The notes under the pieces: model-generated
Told to the model about the DNA's origin: nothing
Seen by the model: the letters and a program-made list of their open reading frames with translations, nothing else
The model's database searches: none
Origin: Deltaproteobacteria bacterium
GTDB lineage: Bacteria; Desulfobacterota; Desulfobulbia; Desulfobulbales; JAGXFP01
Direction of reading: 5' to 3'
Length of the DNA: 64,000 nt
NCBI GenBank assembly: GCA_020056965.1
Contig: JAGVGT010000031.1
Span: 1-64,000, forward strand
Shown: piece after piece, positions 55,260 through 62,220 of the stretch
How the letters are laid out: the number at the start of each line of letters is the position of its first letter
Position numbering within the stretch: position 1 is the stretch's first letter
Made by a program: the position numbers and the translations under genes

Positions 55260-55997
55260 ATGAAACCAGAATATGATTTATTGAGTATTTCTTTTCAGCT
55301 GCTAGGTGATTTAACAAATGATCTAGCAATCAAATATCTTCGTTTTGGATTTATTATACGAACACTGCAGATTAAAGAATCGATATTCTTGCTCAATCAA
55401 CTACATGAAAAATCTGGAAGCAAGAACAGAGAACCATATGAGACAGTTCATACTAATATTTACTTAAATTCATTTTATATAAACATACTTGGTGCAATTG
55501 ATAATTTATCATGGGTTTTGCACTATGAATTTGAAATTATTCCTGGTGCAAATGAAGACAATAATAAGAGAAATAAAATTTCAATTTTTCATCCTGAATT
55601 TTCAAAAAGATTGTCTTCTATGGATAGAAAAAGGACGGAACTAATCTTGGAATACCAGCCATGGTATAAAGAAATTAAACTGTTAAGAGATCCAGCAGCA
55701 CACCGAATTCCTCTTTATTGTCCGCCTGGTATCTTGAGACCCGAAGACAAGGAAATTATTCAAGCCAAAAAAACAAATCTTGAACAGACAGATTACTCCA
55801 AGAATCCTGATGCTTACATGGATAATTTCAGAGAAATGTCTCAAATTGGAAGGTTTGAACCAATTTTTATTAGTAATACCGAAAAAGAAGACACTATTTT
55901 TTCCTTAAAAAGAACTACGGATCACGATTTCAATAATTTCTGTAAATTGTCAGATTCAATATTAACTATGCTAAAAATAAACTTAACAAACGCTTAG
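55260..55997 (+). CDS. HEPN-like protein of unknown function (cassette 1)
   Basis: A 245-residue soluble protein in AT-rich sequence; ATG 55260 is 14 bp inside the cassette start. It is mostly helical. The motif RDPAAH (Arg143-His148) fits the R-x4-H active-site pattern of HEPN ribonucleases, in the context KEIKLLRDPAAHRIPLYCPP. HEPN proteins act in toxin-antitoxin and phage-defence systems, or as non-catalytic partners. The family is otherwise not recognised. No partner nucleotidyltransferase is beside it. Base composition and codon use differ strongly from neighbours, indicating transfer. Confidence 0.75.
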   Translation: MKPEYDLLSISFQLLGDLTNDLAIKYLRFGFIIRTLQIKESIFLLNQLHEKSGSKNREPYETVHTNIYLNSFYINILGAIDNLSWVLHYEFEIIPGANEDNNKRNKISIFHPEFSKRLSSMDRKRTELILEYQPWYKEIKLLRDPAAHRIPLYCPPGILRPEDKEIIQAKKTNLEQTDYSKNPDAYMDNFREMSQIGRFEPIFISNTEKEDTIFSLKRTTDHDFNNFCKLSDSILTMLKINLTNA

Positions 55998-56073
55998 AGA
56001 GGGACGCGGTAAACGTTTGCGGCGCTAAAGCGGTCAAGTTTATTGGCCACGCCCCTCAAGCGAAGCATTATGT
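55981..56073 (+). other. attC recombination site of cassette 1
   Basis: Inverse core ACTTAAC (55981-55987) opens the site, and ATTATGT (56067-56073) closes it, one base off GTTRRRY-like GTTATGT. Between them CGCTTAGAGAGGGACG pairs with CGCCCCTCAAGCG, leaving unpaired bases on one arm, and TAAAC pairs with GTTTA inside. Unpaired extra bases and the 93-bp length are typical of attC. Confidence 0.72.
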
Positions 56074-56105
56074 GCAAAATATAATCAACGGGGCAACATT
56101 GACTT

Positions 56106-57056
56106 ATGCCTTTAGACCATTATGTGTCCCAGGTACATCTTAAGAATTTTTATTCCCCAATTCTGGGGAATTTGATGCATGCCATACGCAAAAGCGATTT
56201 AAAAACCTTCACTCCAAGTTCAGAATCAGTATGTAGAATTGAGGATGGAAGCACTAACTCTTATCTGCACGAAGACCGAATAGTCGAAGAATTTTTAAAA
56301 AAGGTTGAGCCTAGATACAACAAATCTATTGACAAGTTAAGAACAAATAATATCGATTCTGAATGCATATTTACAATTTCAAGTTTTGTTGCATATGTTG
56401 TTTCCTGTTCACCAGCTGGCATGCGAATACATTCAAATTTATTCAAGGGAACAGTTGAAGAAACAGCACGTATCTTAGACAAAAACAATGCCTTTTCTGC
56501 TCCTCCACCTGAGTTAGGGGGGAGAACTTTAACAGACCTATTGGATGATGGTTCCCTCAACGTTACAATCGACCCTAAATACCCCCAATCAATTGGGATA
56601 AATCAAATCATTAGTCATGCGAACTCATTTGGTAATTCAACTTGGGAAATTCTTATTAATAACTTTGACGACAATCCATTTTTCACTAGTGATTTCCCTG
56701 TAGCAATAGAGAAAACGAAGAATAACCGAGTTATTAACAGAATCGCACCATTATCTCCAAATCTCGCAATCAGAATTTGCCCAGATATAAATAACATTAA
56801 CAATGATGCAGAATATTCCTTTTCAAAATTCAAACATTCAATACGTAAATTAAACCGACAAGAGGTTGCAGATATCAACAAACTAATTGTTCGATGTGCT
56901 GAAGATTTAGTGTTTTTCCGTGACAATCACGAATGGGTTTCTAAATTTGTTAAAAGAAATGCAATGTATTGGGTTGAACCTAAAACTTATAGAATTCCTC
57001 ATCATGGAGGAACTGCGCTTTGGTTTACACAAGGAATAGAAAAAAAGAAAACTTAA
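56106..57056 (+). CDS. DUF4238 family protein (cassette 2)
   Basis: A 316-residue protein in AT-rich sequence. It begins MPLDHYVSQVHLKNFYSPIL, the characteristic DUF4238 opening (His-Tyr-Val-x-Gln...Leu-x-x-Phe). It also has a central FVAYVVSCSPAGMRIHSNLF and FFTSDFPVAIEKT, the latter corresponding to the conserved strand-DxP part of the family. The function of DUF4238 is unknown. It starts 38 bp inside cassette 2 and ends 5 bp before the inverse core ACATAAC. Codon use matches cassette 1 and not the host genome. Confidence 0.85.
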   Translation: MPLDHYVSQVHLKNFYSPILGNLMHAIRKSDLKTFTPSSESVCRIEDGSTNSYLHEDRIVEEFLKKVEPRYNKSIDKLRTNNIDSECIFTISSFVAYVVSCSPAGMRIHSNLFKGTVEETARILDKNNAFSAPPPELGGRTLTDLLDDGSLNVTIDPKYPQSIGINQIISHANSFGNSTWEILINNFDDNPFFTSDFPVAIEKTKNNRVINRIAPLSPNLAIRICPDINNINNDAEYSFSKFKHSIRKLNRQEVADINKLIVRCAEDLVFFRDNHEWVSKFVKRNAMYWVEPKTYRIPHHGGTALWFTQGIEKKKT

Positions 57057-57061
57057 AAATC

Positions 57062-57115
57062 ACATAACCAGTCACTTCAGGGGGGCTCGCCGGGGACGTT
57101 GTTTACTGGTTTATT
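57062..57115 (+). other. Degenerate attC-like site of cassette 2
   Basis: ACATAAC (57062-57068) complements the cassette 2 start TTATGT. ACATAACCAGT and ACTGGTTTATT form an imperfect inverted repeat 54 bp overall. The site is shorter than usual and its closing core GTTTATT is off consensus, so the right boundary is uncertain. Confidence 0.45.
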
Positions 57116-57163
57116 AGCTTCATCAGTTTCCTGGATACCCGGTCATTGGAACCAACAACTTAT

Positions 57164-57784
57164 ATGAGATACCTGGTCCTTTCCGTTCTGGTGATTGCCT
57201 GGTGCACTTTACACAGTGCAATGATCTCGGTATCAGTGACGGAATATCTGCATAAGCGGCTGGGACCCACCTTTCGATTTTATCGATTATTTTTCAACGT
57301 GGTCGCCGCTCTCACCCTTATCCCGGTAGTTTTGTACGCATCTGCAGCGCGAACCGAGCCGCTATTCGGTTGGGATGGCTATCTGCGAATCCCCCAGCTG
57401 CTCATGCTGGGAACCGCTACTTTGTTGTTCTTCCTGGGCGCCAGCCGCTATGAGGCCGGCCAACTCCTGGGCTTTAAACAGATCCGCGCAGGAATCTCGC
57501 CCAAGGGGATAGCCGCCGCTGGCGAGTTGGACACTTCCGGGATCCTGAGTGTCGTGCGCCATCCCTGGTATCTCGGCATTCTTCTTCTGATCTGGGCAAG
57601 GCCGCTGGACATCTCGACCATTCTGGTTAATGTGCTGCTGACCGCCTATTTGCTGGTCGGGTCTCATCTGGAAGAACGAAAACTAGTCCGGGAATTCGGG
57701 GCGCAATACCGCGCCTATCAGCAAAGGGTTTCCATGCTGATCCCCTATAAATGGCTGAAGGCAAAATACCTATGCAAAAAATAA
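57164..57784 (+). CDS. Membrane methyltransferase of the isoprenylcysteine/PEMT-like type
   Basis: A 206-residue protein with about five membrane helices from ATG 57164 (TTG 57146 is an alternative). The C-terminal pattern LSVVRHPWYLGILLLIWARP, then SHLEERKLVREFGAQYRAYQ and MLIPY, matches the ICMT/phospholipid N-methyltransferase and NnrU-like group. That pattern suggests SAM-dependent methylation of a lipid or thiol at the membrane. It is the first normal-GC gene after the cassettes. The next gene begins inside its last codons. Confidence 0.8.
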   Translation: MRYLVLSVLVIAWCTLHSAMISVSVTEYLHKRLGPTFRFYRLFFNVVAALTLIPVVLYASAARTEPLFGWDGYLRIPQLLMLGTATLLFFLGASRYEAGQLLGFKQIRAGISPKGIAAAGELDTSGILSVVRHPWYLGILLLIWARPLDISTILVNVLLTAYLLVGSHLEERKLVREFGAQYRAYQQRVSMLIPYKWLKAKYLCKK

Positions 57785-58449
57785 CCCTCGGCCTCGCCCC
57801 AAAAAACCCGGATCTCTACCGATGGGCGGCGGTGCTGGCCCTGATCACCATCTTCTACAATATCGGCGAAGGGCTGCTCTCGGTCTTTTTCGGACTGGAG
57901 GACGAGAGCATGGCGCTCTTCGGATTCGGGCTGGATTCCTTCGTCGAGGTCGCCTCCGGGATCGGCATCTGGCACATGATCCGGCGGATTCAGAGGAACG
58001 AAGGGGAAACCGCCGATCATTTCGAACGGACCGCCCTCCGGATCACCGGCAGCGGCTTCTATATCCTGACCGCCGGGCTGGCCGTGATGGCCGTGGTCAA
58101 TCTTTATCAGGGTCACCAGCCCGAGACCACCTTCTGGGGCATCGTGGTCTCGCTGGTTTCCATCCTGACCATGTGGCTGCTGATCCACGCCAAGGTGAAG
58201 GTCGGCCGGGCGCTCAGTTCCCAGGCGATCCTGGCGGACGCCGCCTGTACCCGCGCCTGCCTGCAGTTGTCCGTGGTCCTGCTGGCATCGAGCCTGGGCT
58301 ACAAGTATACCGGCATCGGCGGCTTTGATTCGGTGGGGACGCTGGTCATCGCCGGGCTTTGCTGGCGCGAAGGCAAGGAATCCTTCGAAAAGGCCAAGTC
58401 GGGAAGCTTCGCCTGCACCTGCGGGGGCGCCTGCAAAACCGACCTATAG
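57772..58449 (+). CDS. Cation efflux (CDF)-like membrane protein
   Basis: A 225-residue protein from ATG 57772 (57751 is also possible) overlapping the preceding gene. Six helices and the pattern LFGFGLDSFVEVASGIGIWH, then HFERTALRITGSGFYILTA and QAILADAACTRACLQLS with GFDSVGTLVIAGLCWREGKE, follow the CDF membrane domain with its Asp and His-type metal sites. The usual cytoplasmic C-terminal domain is missing. A cysteine-rich tail, FACTCGGACKTDL, may bind metal or thiophilic ligands. Substrate unknown. Confidence 0.78.
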   Translation: MQKITLGLAPKNPDLYRWAAVLALITIFYNIGEGLLSVFFGLEDESMALFGFGLDSFVEVASGIGIWHMIRRIQRNEGETADHFERTALRITGSGFYILTAGLAVMAVVNLYQGHQPETTFWGIVVSLVSILTMWLLIHAKVKVGRALSSQAILADAACTRACLQLSVVLLASSLGYKYTGIGGFDSVGTLVIAGLCWREGKESFEKAKSGSFACTCGGACKTDL

Positions 58450-58465
58450 AGAATACGGGGACCAA

Positions 58466-58490
58466 TGTAGGAGCGGCCCATGGCCGCGAT
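58466..58490. repeat. REP-like palindrome
   Basis: TGTAGGAGCGGCCCATGGCC (continuing GCGAT) with GCGGCC/GGCCGC arms at 58473-58487. It resembles the REP repeats first known from Pseudomonas and sits between two genes on the plus strand. Confidence 0.6.
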
Positions 58491-58542
58491 CAGATCCAGA
58501 GTGCGGCCATGCTGAAAATTGGGGCAGGAGACGAGGGTCATT

Positions 58543-59301
58543 ATGAAGGTTCAAGTCGAAATCACCACCCGCTGTAATTTTGCCTGTTTCTACTGCGCCG
58601 GTCGCCTCTTGCGCCAGGGGGACATGCCGTTTGAAACACTCAGCGACCTATTGGGGCGGCACGTGGCCAGGCATGGCGTTCCCACCGAGATTTCATTACA
58701 GGGCGAGGGCGAGCCAACCCTGCACCGCGACTTTTTCCGGATGGCCAAGCTGGTCCGGGAGCTCGGGGCGCAACCTTACACGATCACCAACGGCAGCTAT
58801 CAGCAGCCCGAGCATTTCATCGGCCGGTTCGACCGGGTCGGCGTGAGCGTAGACACCCTCGACGAGGCAGCCGCCCAGGCCATCGGGCGGCGAAACTTGC
58901 CGCGAACCCTCAATTTTGTGCAAACCCTCGGCGCCCATCTGCAGGTCGTGATTCATTCGGTGCGCAATGGCCAGCACACACCGGCGGTGGCCGCCTGGTG
59001 CAAGCAGCAGGGCTACGTTCACATCGTCCAGCCGCTCCAGACTAAACCTGATTACAGTCGCCGCTACCTGAAGCAGCCCCCGGCTGGGCCAAGCGGCCGC
59101 TTCTCCTGCCACTTTCTCGCCCAACCGCAGATGCGCTACTTCAGCCTGGATGGGACCGAGATGCCCTGTTGTTTTATTAAAGACCTTAGTGCGTACCCCG
59201 GCCTCGGCGACATGCTGCAAAAGCAACAGACCGGCAACTGGCCGAAATGCTGTGCAGGTTGCCGAGTCGCGGCTCGCCCGGTCGCCAAGCCAGTGAGGTA
59301 G
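58543..59301 (+). CDS. Radical SAM protein with C-terminal cysteine cluster
   Basis: A 252-residue enzyme from ATG 58543 (GAGG 6 nt upstream). The cluster motif CNFACFYC lies close to the N terminus (MKVQVEITTRCNFACFYCAG), followed by ISLQGEGEPTLHRDFFRMAK, which resembles the GGEP/GEP motif of SAM binding. The C terminus has GTEMPCCFIKD and WPKCCAGCR, a reduced SPASM-like set of cysteines for an extra cluster. Such proteins often modify peptides or cofactors, but no precursor peptide is evident nearby. Function unknown. Confidence 0.85.
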   Translation: MKVQVEITTRCNFACFYCAGRLLRQGDMPFETLSDLLGRHVARHGVPTEISLQGEGEPTLHRDFFRMAKLVRELGAQPYTITNGSYQQPEHFIGRFDRVGVSVDTLDEAAAQAIGRRNLPRTLNFVQTLGAHLQVVIHSVRNGQHTPAVAAWCKQQGYVHIVQPLQTKPDYSRRYLKQPPAGPSGRFSCHFLAQPQMRYFSLDGTEMPCCFIKDLSAYPGLGDMLQKQQTGNWPKCCAGCRVAARPVAKPVR

Positions 59302-59311
59302 CCAGCCAACC

Positions 59312-59679
59312 TCAACCAGACTTGTTGAACTTCTTCATATCACTCTTGTGGTAGAGGTCGAAGAAGATGACGCTGTGGTCGGGGATCTTTTCACAGTCGG
59401 CACAGCCTGGTCCTGCCGCCGGTTTTCCTTGCGGCAGAGGCGGCACCAGTAATAGATCAGTCGGTAGTCCCGCCGCCCCACATACTTCTTAAAGCGGCCG
59501 TGGTAGAGGCCGTGCATCTTGCCGTCACCGTTGTCCGGCTCAACCAGCAGCCGTTCGATGACCTTGACGATCCGGCCATAACCGGGCGGGTCGTTCTCCC
59601 TGACCTCGGCCAGCTTGCGGCTGAACAGCTCGGTGGGCTGGTAAAGATTGGCGTCCTGGCTGGATTCCGTGAACATCAT
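59312..59679 (-). pseudogene. RelE/ParE-like gene with a frameshift near its 3' end
   Basis: From ATG 59679 (MMFTESSQDANLYQPTELFS) the frame encodes a small RelE-type fold: GLYHGRFKKYVGRRDYRLIY followed by YWCRLCRKENRR. After that the reading frame degenerates to a low-complexity tail ending at 59335. Another frame continues plausibly as GPGCADCEKIPDHSVIFF and LYHKSDMKKFNKSG to TGA at 59312. One missing base around 59420-59435 (near a GG run) would join them, giving paired CxxC motifs. It is a broken gene or a sequencing error. No antitoxin gene is adjacent. Confidence 0.68.
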
Positions 59680-59747
59680 TTTCTCTCTAAATTAGTTCCC
59701 ACCGGAACCTCCGGGTGTAACGCTAAGGAAGGGTACCGTTTACGTCT

Positions 59748-59862
59748 CCTCACCCCAACCCTCTCCCTGAAGGAGAGGGAGCTTTTTGTAAACCATGATC
59801 GGCTTGCACATTTGTCTTCCCTCGCCCTCAGGGAGAGGGTGGCCGAAGGCCAGGTGAGGGGA
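59748..59862. repeat. Imperfect inverted-repeat element, second copy
   Basis: Arms CCTCACCCCAACCCTCTCCC... (59748-59779) and its reverse-complement relative (59818-59862) enclose about 38 bp. It belongs to the same family as 37712-37882, with a shorter centre. Confidence 0.72.
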
Positions 59863-59989
59863 TAAGACAGTCAAATTCCGTATGCCCTAAGTGCCAGGCC
59901 GCAAAGGCCAATAGAAAAATTTCAAGTTTCTGTTGTCGCTGGACCCTGCGCCGAACGCCTTTAAACTAGTGCCATTCGTGCCAGCTCCC

Positions 59990-60026
59990 GGGAGATTGCT
60001 TCGTCGTTACACTCCTCGCAATGACG
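59990..60026. repeat. Dispersed repeat of the GTCATTGCGAGGAG type
   Basis: Read on the minus strand this is the widespread short repeat CGTCATTGCGAGGAGTGTAA, continuing to CAATCTCCC. A diverged copy is at 63033-63078. Confidence 0.72.
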
Positions 60027-60167
60027 CAAAATACGCTGGTTCATTGCCTGTCCTGCTCCGGTTGTTCAGATAATCCCGAAACTCCCGCACCCGCAAGAAA
60101 TTTTCGCCGGCCAGCCCGGGAACCGGGGCGCTTCAGCCCCACCCAGCCGCGATCCGCAGAATTCTTC

Positions 60168-60209
60168 TTGACTCTCAGCCCCTTCGGATATAAACGTATA
60201 TTTATATCC
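60168..60209 (+). promoter_or_regulatory. Predicted promoter and ArsR operator
   Basis: TTGACT (60168-60173) and TATAAA (60189-60194) form a promoter with a short 15-bp spacer. The -10 region is overlapped by a perfect inverted repeat, GGATATAAA (60186-60194) and TTTATATCC (60201-60209), with a 6-bp centre. The AT-rich palindrome is a likely site for the ArsR regulator encoded 57 bp downstream, which would block RNA polymerase. Confidence 0.6.
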
Positions 60210-60265
60210 TTGTTTGATTGATCTGACTCCCGAAATAACGGCGCAGGCCGCTGGAAAACGACCGT

Positions 60266-60604
60266 ATGCAAAAGCGAAGCGAACCAATCCCGGCTGAGGA
60301 GACCGTTGCCGCCCCCAAAGCCGCCGCCTTTGTGGCTAAAGCCCTAGCCGACGAAAACCGGCTGCGGATCATCCTCAGCCTGGCGGCCGGGAAAAAGCCG
60401 GTTTCCCGGATCGTCGAGGAGTTGGGGATCTCCCAGCCTCTGGCCTCTCATCATCTCAAGGAACTGAAAAGGGCGCTGCTGGTGCAGGTGGAGCGGAGCG
60501 GTCCCTTTATCTACTACGAACTGGCCGATCCGCGGATCGCGACCATCCTGACCGATCTCAACCGGCTGGCCGCCGACCTGCTGGCCAACCGGACCGCTTT
60601 TTGA
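60266..60604 (+). CDS. ArsR family winged-helix regulator
   Basis: A 112-residue repressor-type protein: FVAKALADENRLRIILSLAA, GKKPVSRIVEELGISQPLAS, HHLKELKRALLVQVERSGPF, IYYELADPRI. The helix-turn-helix and wing are complete. There is no cysteine at all, so the thiolate metal sites of ArsR/SmtB (such as ELCVCDL) are absent. The protein must sense something else or work without a ligand. A palindromic operator lies just upstream. It is the first gene of a tight operon with two UGA-containing genes, TauE and two DsrE genes. Confidence 0.9.
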   Translation: MQKRSEPIPAEETVAAPKAAAFVAKALADENRLRIILSLAAGKKPVSRIVEELGISQPLASHHLKELKRALLVQVERSGPFIYYELADPRIATILTDLNRLAADLLANRTAF

Positions 60605-60623
60605 CCTTAAGAGGAGAACCACG

Positions 60624-61070
60624 ATGGAATTGCACGAGATTCTCAACCGTCTGGAACCGGCGGAGGCCCTGGCGGCCTTGGGTCCGGAACTAAAGAAAAT
60701 CCTGGCCCATCTCGACGAAGAGGCCCGGGCCGATTTTGTCATCGAGATGCTGGGCGGCGCCGAGGGAGACAAGATCGGCAGCCTGGTCGATCTCTGACTG
60801 GCCGAATGCATGGGCGAAGGTGTCGACCCAACGCAGATGTGTCAGACTCTGGTCCACAAGGTGGCCCAATCCAAGCAACTGATGGCGGTCACTGATCCGG
60901 ACGTGCTGGGGCTGTTTGAAAGCTGGCTCGATGAGCTGGAAGAAGAGGTGGTGGCCCATCTGCGCCGCCACCCGGATGGTGATCCGGTGATTATTTCGAC
61001 GGCGCTCGGGCTGTCGCAGCGCGGCGCCGCCTTTCTGGTCGCTAAGCTGCGGCGGGAAAAGAAAATCTAA
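60624..61070 (+). CDS. Predicted selenoprotein of unknown family (UGA 60795)
   Basis: ATG 60624 has AGAGGAG upstream. The frame MELHEILNRLEPAEALAALG... reaches an in-frame TGA at codon 58 in GSLVDL-UGA-LAECMGEG. It then continues openly to TAA at 61070 (148 residues in total). A hairpin with loop AGGTG 21 nt after the UGA supports selenocysteine, giving a U-x3-C pair (Sec58, Cys62); Cys72 is nearby. The protein is soluble and acidic, all-helical by appearance, with GLFESWLDELEEEVVAHLRR near the end. The family is not recognised. Reinitiation at ATG 60810 is the alternative reading, but the conserved-looking sequence crosses the UGA. Confidence 0.72.
60811..60830 (+). promoter_or_regulatory. 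Predicted bacterial SECIS hairpin (148-aa gene)
   Basis: TGGGCGA-AGGTG-TCGACCCA forms TGGG/CCCA and CGA/TCG helices with one bulged A. The loop begins 21 nt after the UGA at 60795-60797 and has G at its second position followed by GU, as SelB recognises. Confidence 0.66.
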
Positions 61071-61086
61071 CTAAAGGGAGGAAGTC

Positions 61087-61368
61087 ATGGTGAAGGTGCG
61101 CTTTTTTCTAAACGAACCCCGGGGCAAGACCTGAGGGCATTTCGACGAGATGCTGTCCAGGTTGGACAGCCGCGCGGATGTGGTAACTGAGGTAATCTCC
61201 AAGACCCGGGAAGAATACCGGTGCGATGAGTATTTCGCCCTGGATCTGCCCTTGGCCCCGGCGATCATGGTGGGCGAGGAGATCGTCGTCGAGGGCAAGG
61301 ACATCGACGAGGCGACGGTGGAGGCGGCCATCCGCCGCTGCATGGAACAGTGCGGGCAGGAGGATTGA
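61087..61368 (+). CDS. Predicted thioredoxin-fold selenoprotein (UGA 61132)
   Basis: ATG 61087 (GGGAGGAAG upstream) opens MVKVRFFLNEPRGKT, then in-frame TGA at codon 16, then GHFDEMLSRLDSRADVVTEV. The frame runs to a true TGA stop at 61368 (93 residues). The order strand-Sec-helix-strand, followed by LPLAPAIMVGEEIVVEGKDI with its Ala-Pro-Ala (cis-proline-like) turn, fits a small thioredoxin/glutaredoxin fold with a redox Sec. Two further cysteines are at the end (RRCMEQCGQ). A perfect 7-bp SECIS hairpin follows the UGA. It lies 16 bp after the previous selenoprotein gene and 2 bp before the TauE gene. Confidence 0.78.
61152..61170 (+). promoter_or_regulatory. Predicted bacterial SECIS hairpin (thioredoxin-like gene)
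   Basis: GCTGTCC-AGGTT-GGACAGC, a perfect 7-bp stem with a 5-nt loop. The loop starts 24 nt after the UGA at 61132-61134 and contains GGU. This is the strongest of the three SECIS candidates. Confidence 0.78.
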
Positions 61369-61370
61369 CC

Positions 61371-62159
61371 ATGGATATCCCCTTTCTAATTTCCTTGGTG
61401 ATTCTCGGGTTTGGCGGCGGCATTCTCTCCGGCCTGCTGGGGTTGGGCGGCGCCATCTTCATGATCCCCATTCTGCTCTACGTGCCGCCGCTCTTGGGCG
61501 TCGGCCAGCTCGACATGAAGCAGGTCGCGGCGATCAGCATGGTCCAGGTGCTGGCCGCCTCGCTCTCCGGCCTGGTGGTTCATTACAAAAACCGCTTCGT
61601 CAGCCGTTCGTTGCTGCTCTACATGGGGTTGGCCAACGCCGTCGGCAATCTGGCCGGCTCGCTCTACTCCAAGAACACCAACAGCGAGTTTCTGCTGGCG
61701 ATCTTTGCGACCTTGGCGATCATCGCCGCCATCGTCATGTTCGTCCCCAAGCGGGAGCAGGGCACCGAGATCCAGCCCGAGGATCTGGTCTACAATAAGC
61801 CCCTGGCCACGGTGATCAGTCTGGCCATCGGCTGTTTCGGCGGCATGGTGGGGGCGCCGGGCGCCTTCATCTATATCCCGATCATGATCTATCTGCTGAA
61901 CATCCCCACCCGCATCGTCATCGGCTCCACCCTGGGCATCGTCCTGCTGGGGGCGATCATGGGGACCATCGGTAAGGCGGCCACCGGCCAGATCATCTGG
62001 CCCCTCGCCATTGCTCTGGTGATCGGCACCATCCCCGGCGCCCAGCTGGGCGGGCGGCTGAGCAAGAAGACCAATACCAAACATCTGCGGCTGGCCATCG
62101 CGGTGATTATCGCCGTGACCGGGCTGCGCATGTGGTATCAGGTCTTGAGCGGCCATTGA
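61371..62159 (+). CDS. TauE/SafE family permease
   Basis: A 262-residue membrane protein with about eight helices. Repeat 1 has FGGGILSGLLGLGGAIFMIP and repeat 2 IGCFGGMVGAPGAFIYIPIM, both matching the family pattern. AGGAGG ends 8 nt before ATG 61371. It is embedded between a thioredoxin-like selenoprotein gene and two DsrE genes, which suggests transport of a sulfur (or selenium) oxyanion or thio-compound. The exact substrate is not visible in sequence. Confidence 0.9.
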   Translation: MDIPFLISLVILGFGGGILSGLLGLGGAIFMIPILLYVPPLLGVGQLDMKQVAAISMVQVLAASLSGLVVHYKNRFVSRSLLLYMGLANAVGNLAGSLYSKNTNSEFLLAIFATLAIIAAIVMFVPKREQGTEIQPEDLVYNKPLATVISLAIGCFGGMVGAPGAFIYIPIMIYLLNIPTRIVIGSTLGIVLLGAIMGTIGKAATGQIIWPLAIALVIGTIPGAQLGGRLSKKTNTKHLRLAIAVIIAVTGLRMWYQVLSGH

Positions 62160-62220
62160 GTCGGCAAGGCCGCCCGTTCCCTGGACGGACGGCCGTAACA
62201 GCAAACGAAGGAGGTAAGCC

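Larger units (their letters stand above)
55246..57115 (+). mobile_element. Two integron-type gene cassettes without an integrase in the window
   Basis: Cassette 1 (55246-56067) carries the HEPN-like gene and ends in a 93-bp attC. Cassette 2 (56068 to about 57115) carries the DUF4238 gene and ends in an attC-like inverted repeat. Both genes read in the same direction, are far more AT-rich than the surroundings and nearly fill their cassettes. For both, the six bases at the cassette start complement the inverse core at its end. No intI-like gene is visible, so this resembles a cluster of attC sites lacking an integrase. Confidence 0.72.
59680..60167. other. Repeat-bearing gap upstream of the arsR operon
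   Basis: No gene is seen. It contains the inverted-repeat element 59748-59862 and a dispersed repeat at 59990-60026, both listed separately. The arsR promoter region follows from about 60168. Confidence 0.6.

Noticed and set aside
60041..60287. Minus-strand frames of 73-76 codons opposite the arsR promoter
   Set aside because: They run through the promoter-operator palindrome and have no coding features.
60810..61070. A separate 86-residue gene starting at ATG 60810
   Set aside because: It has no ribosome-binding site and is in frame with the preceding 57 codons across a UGA followed by a SECIS-like hairpin.
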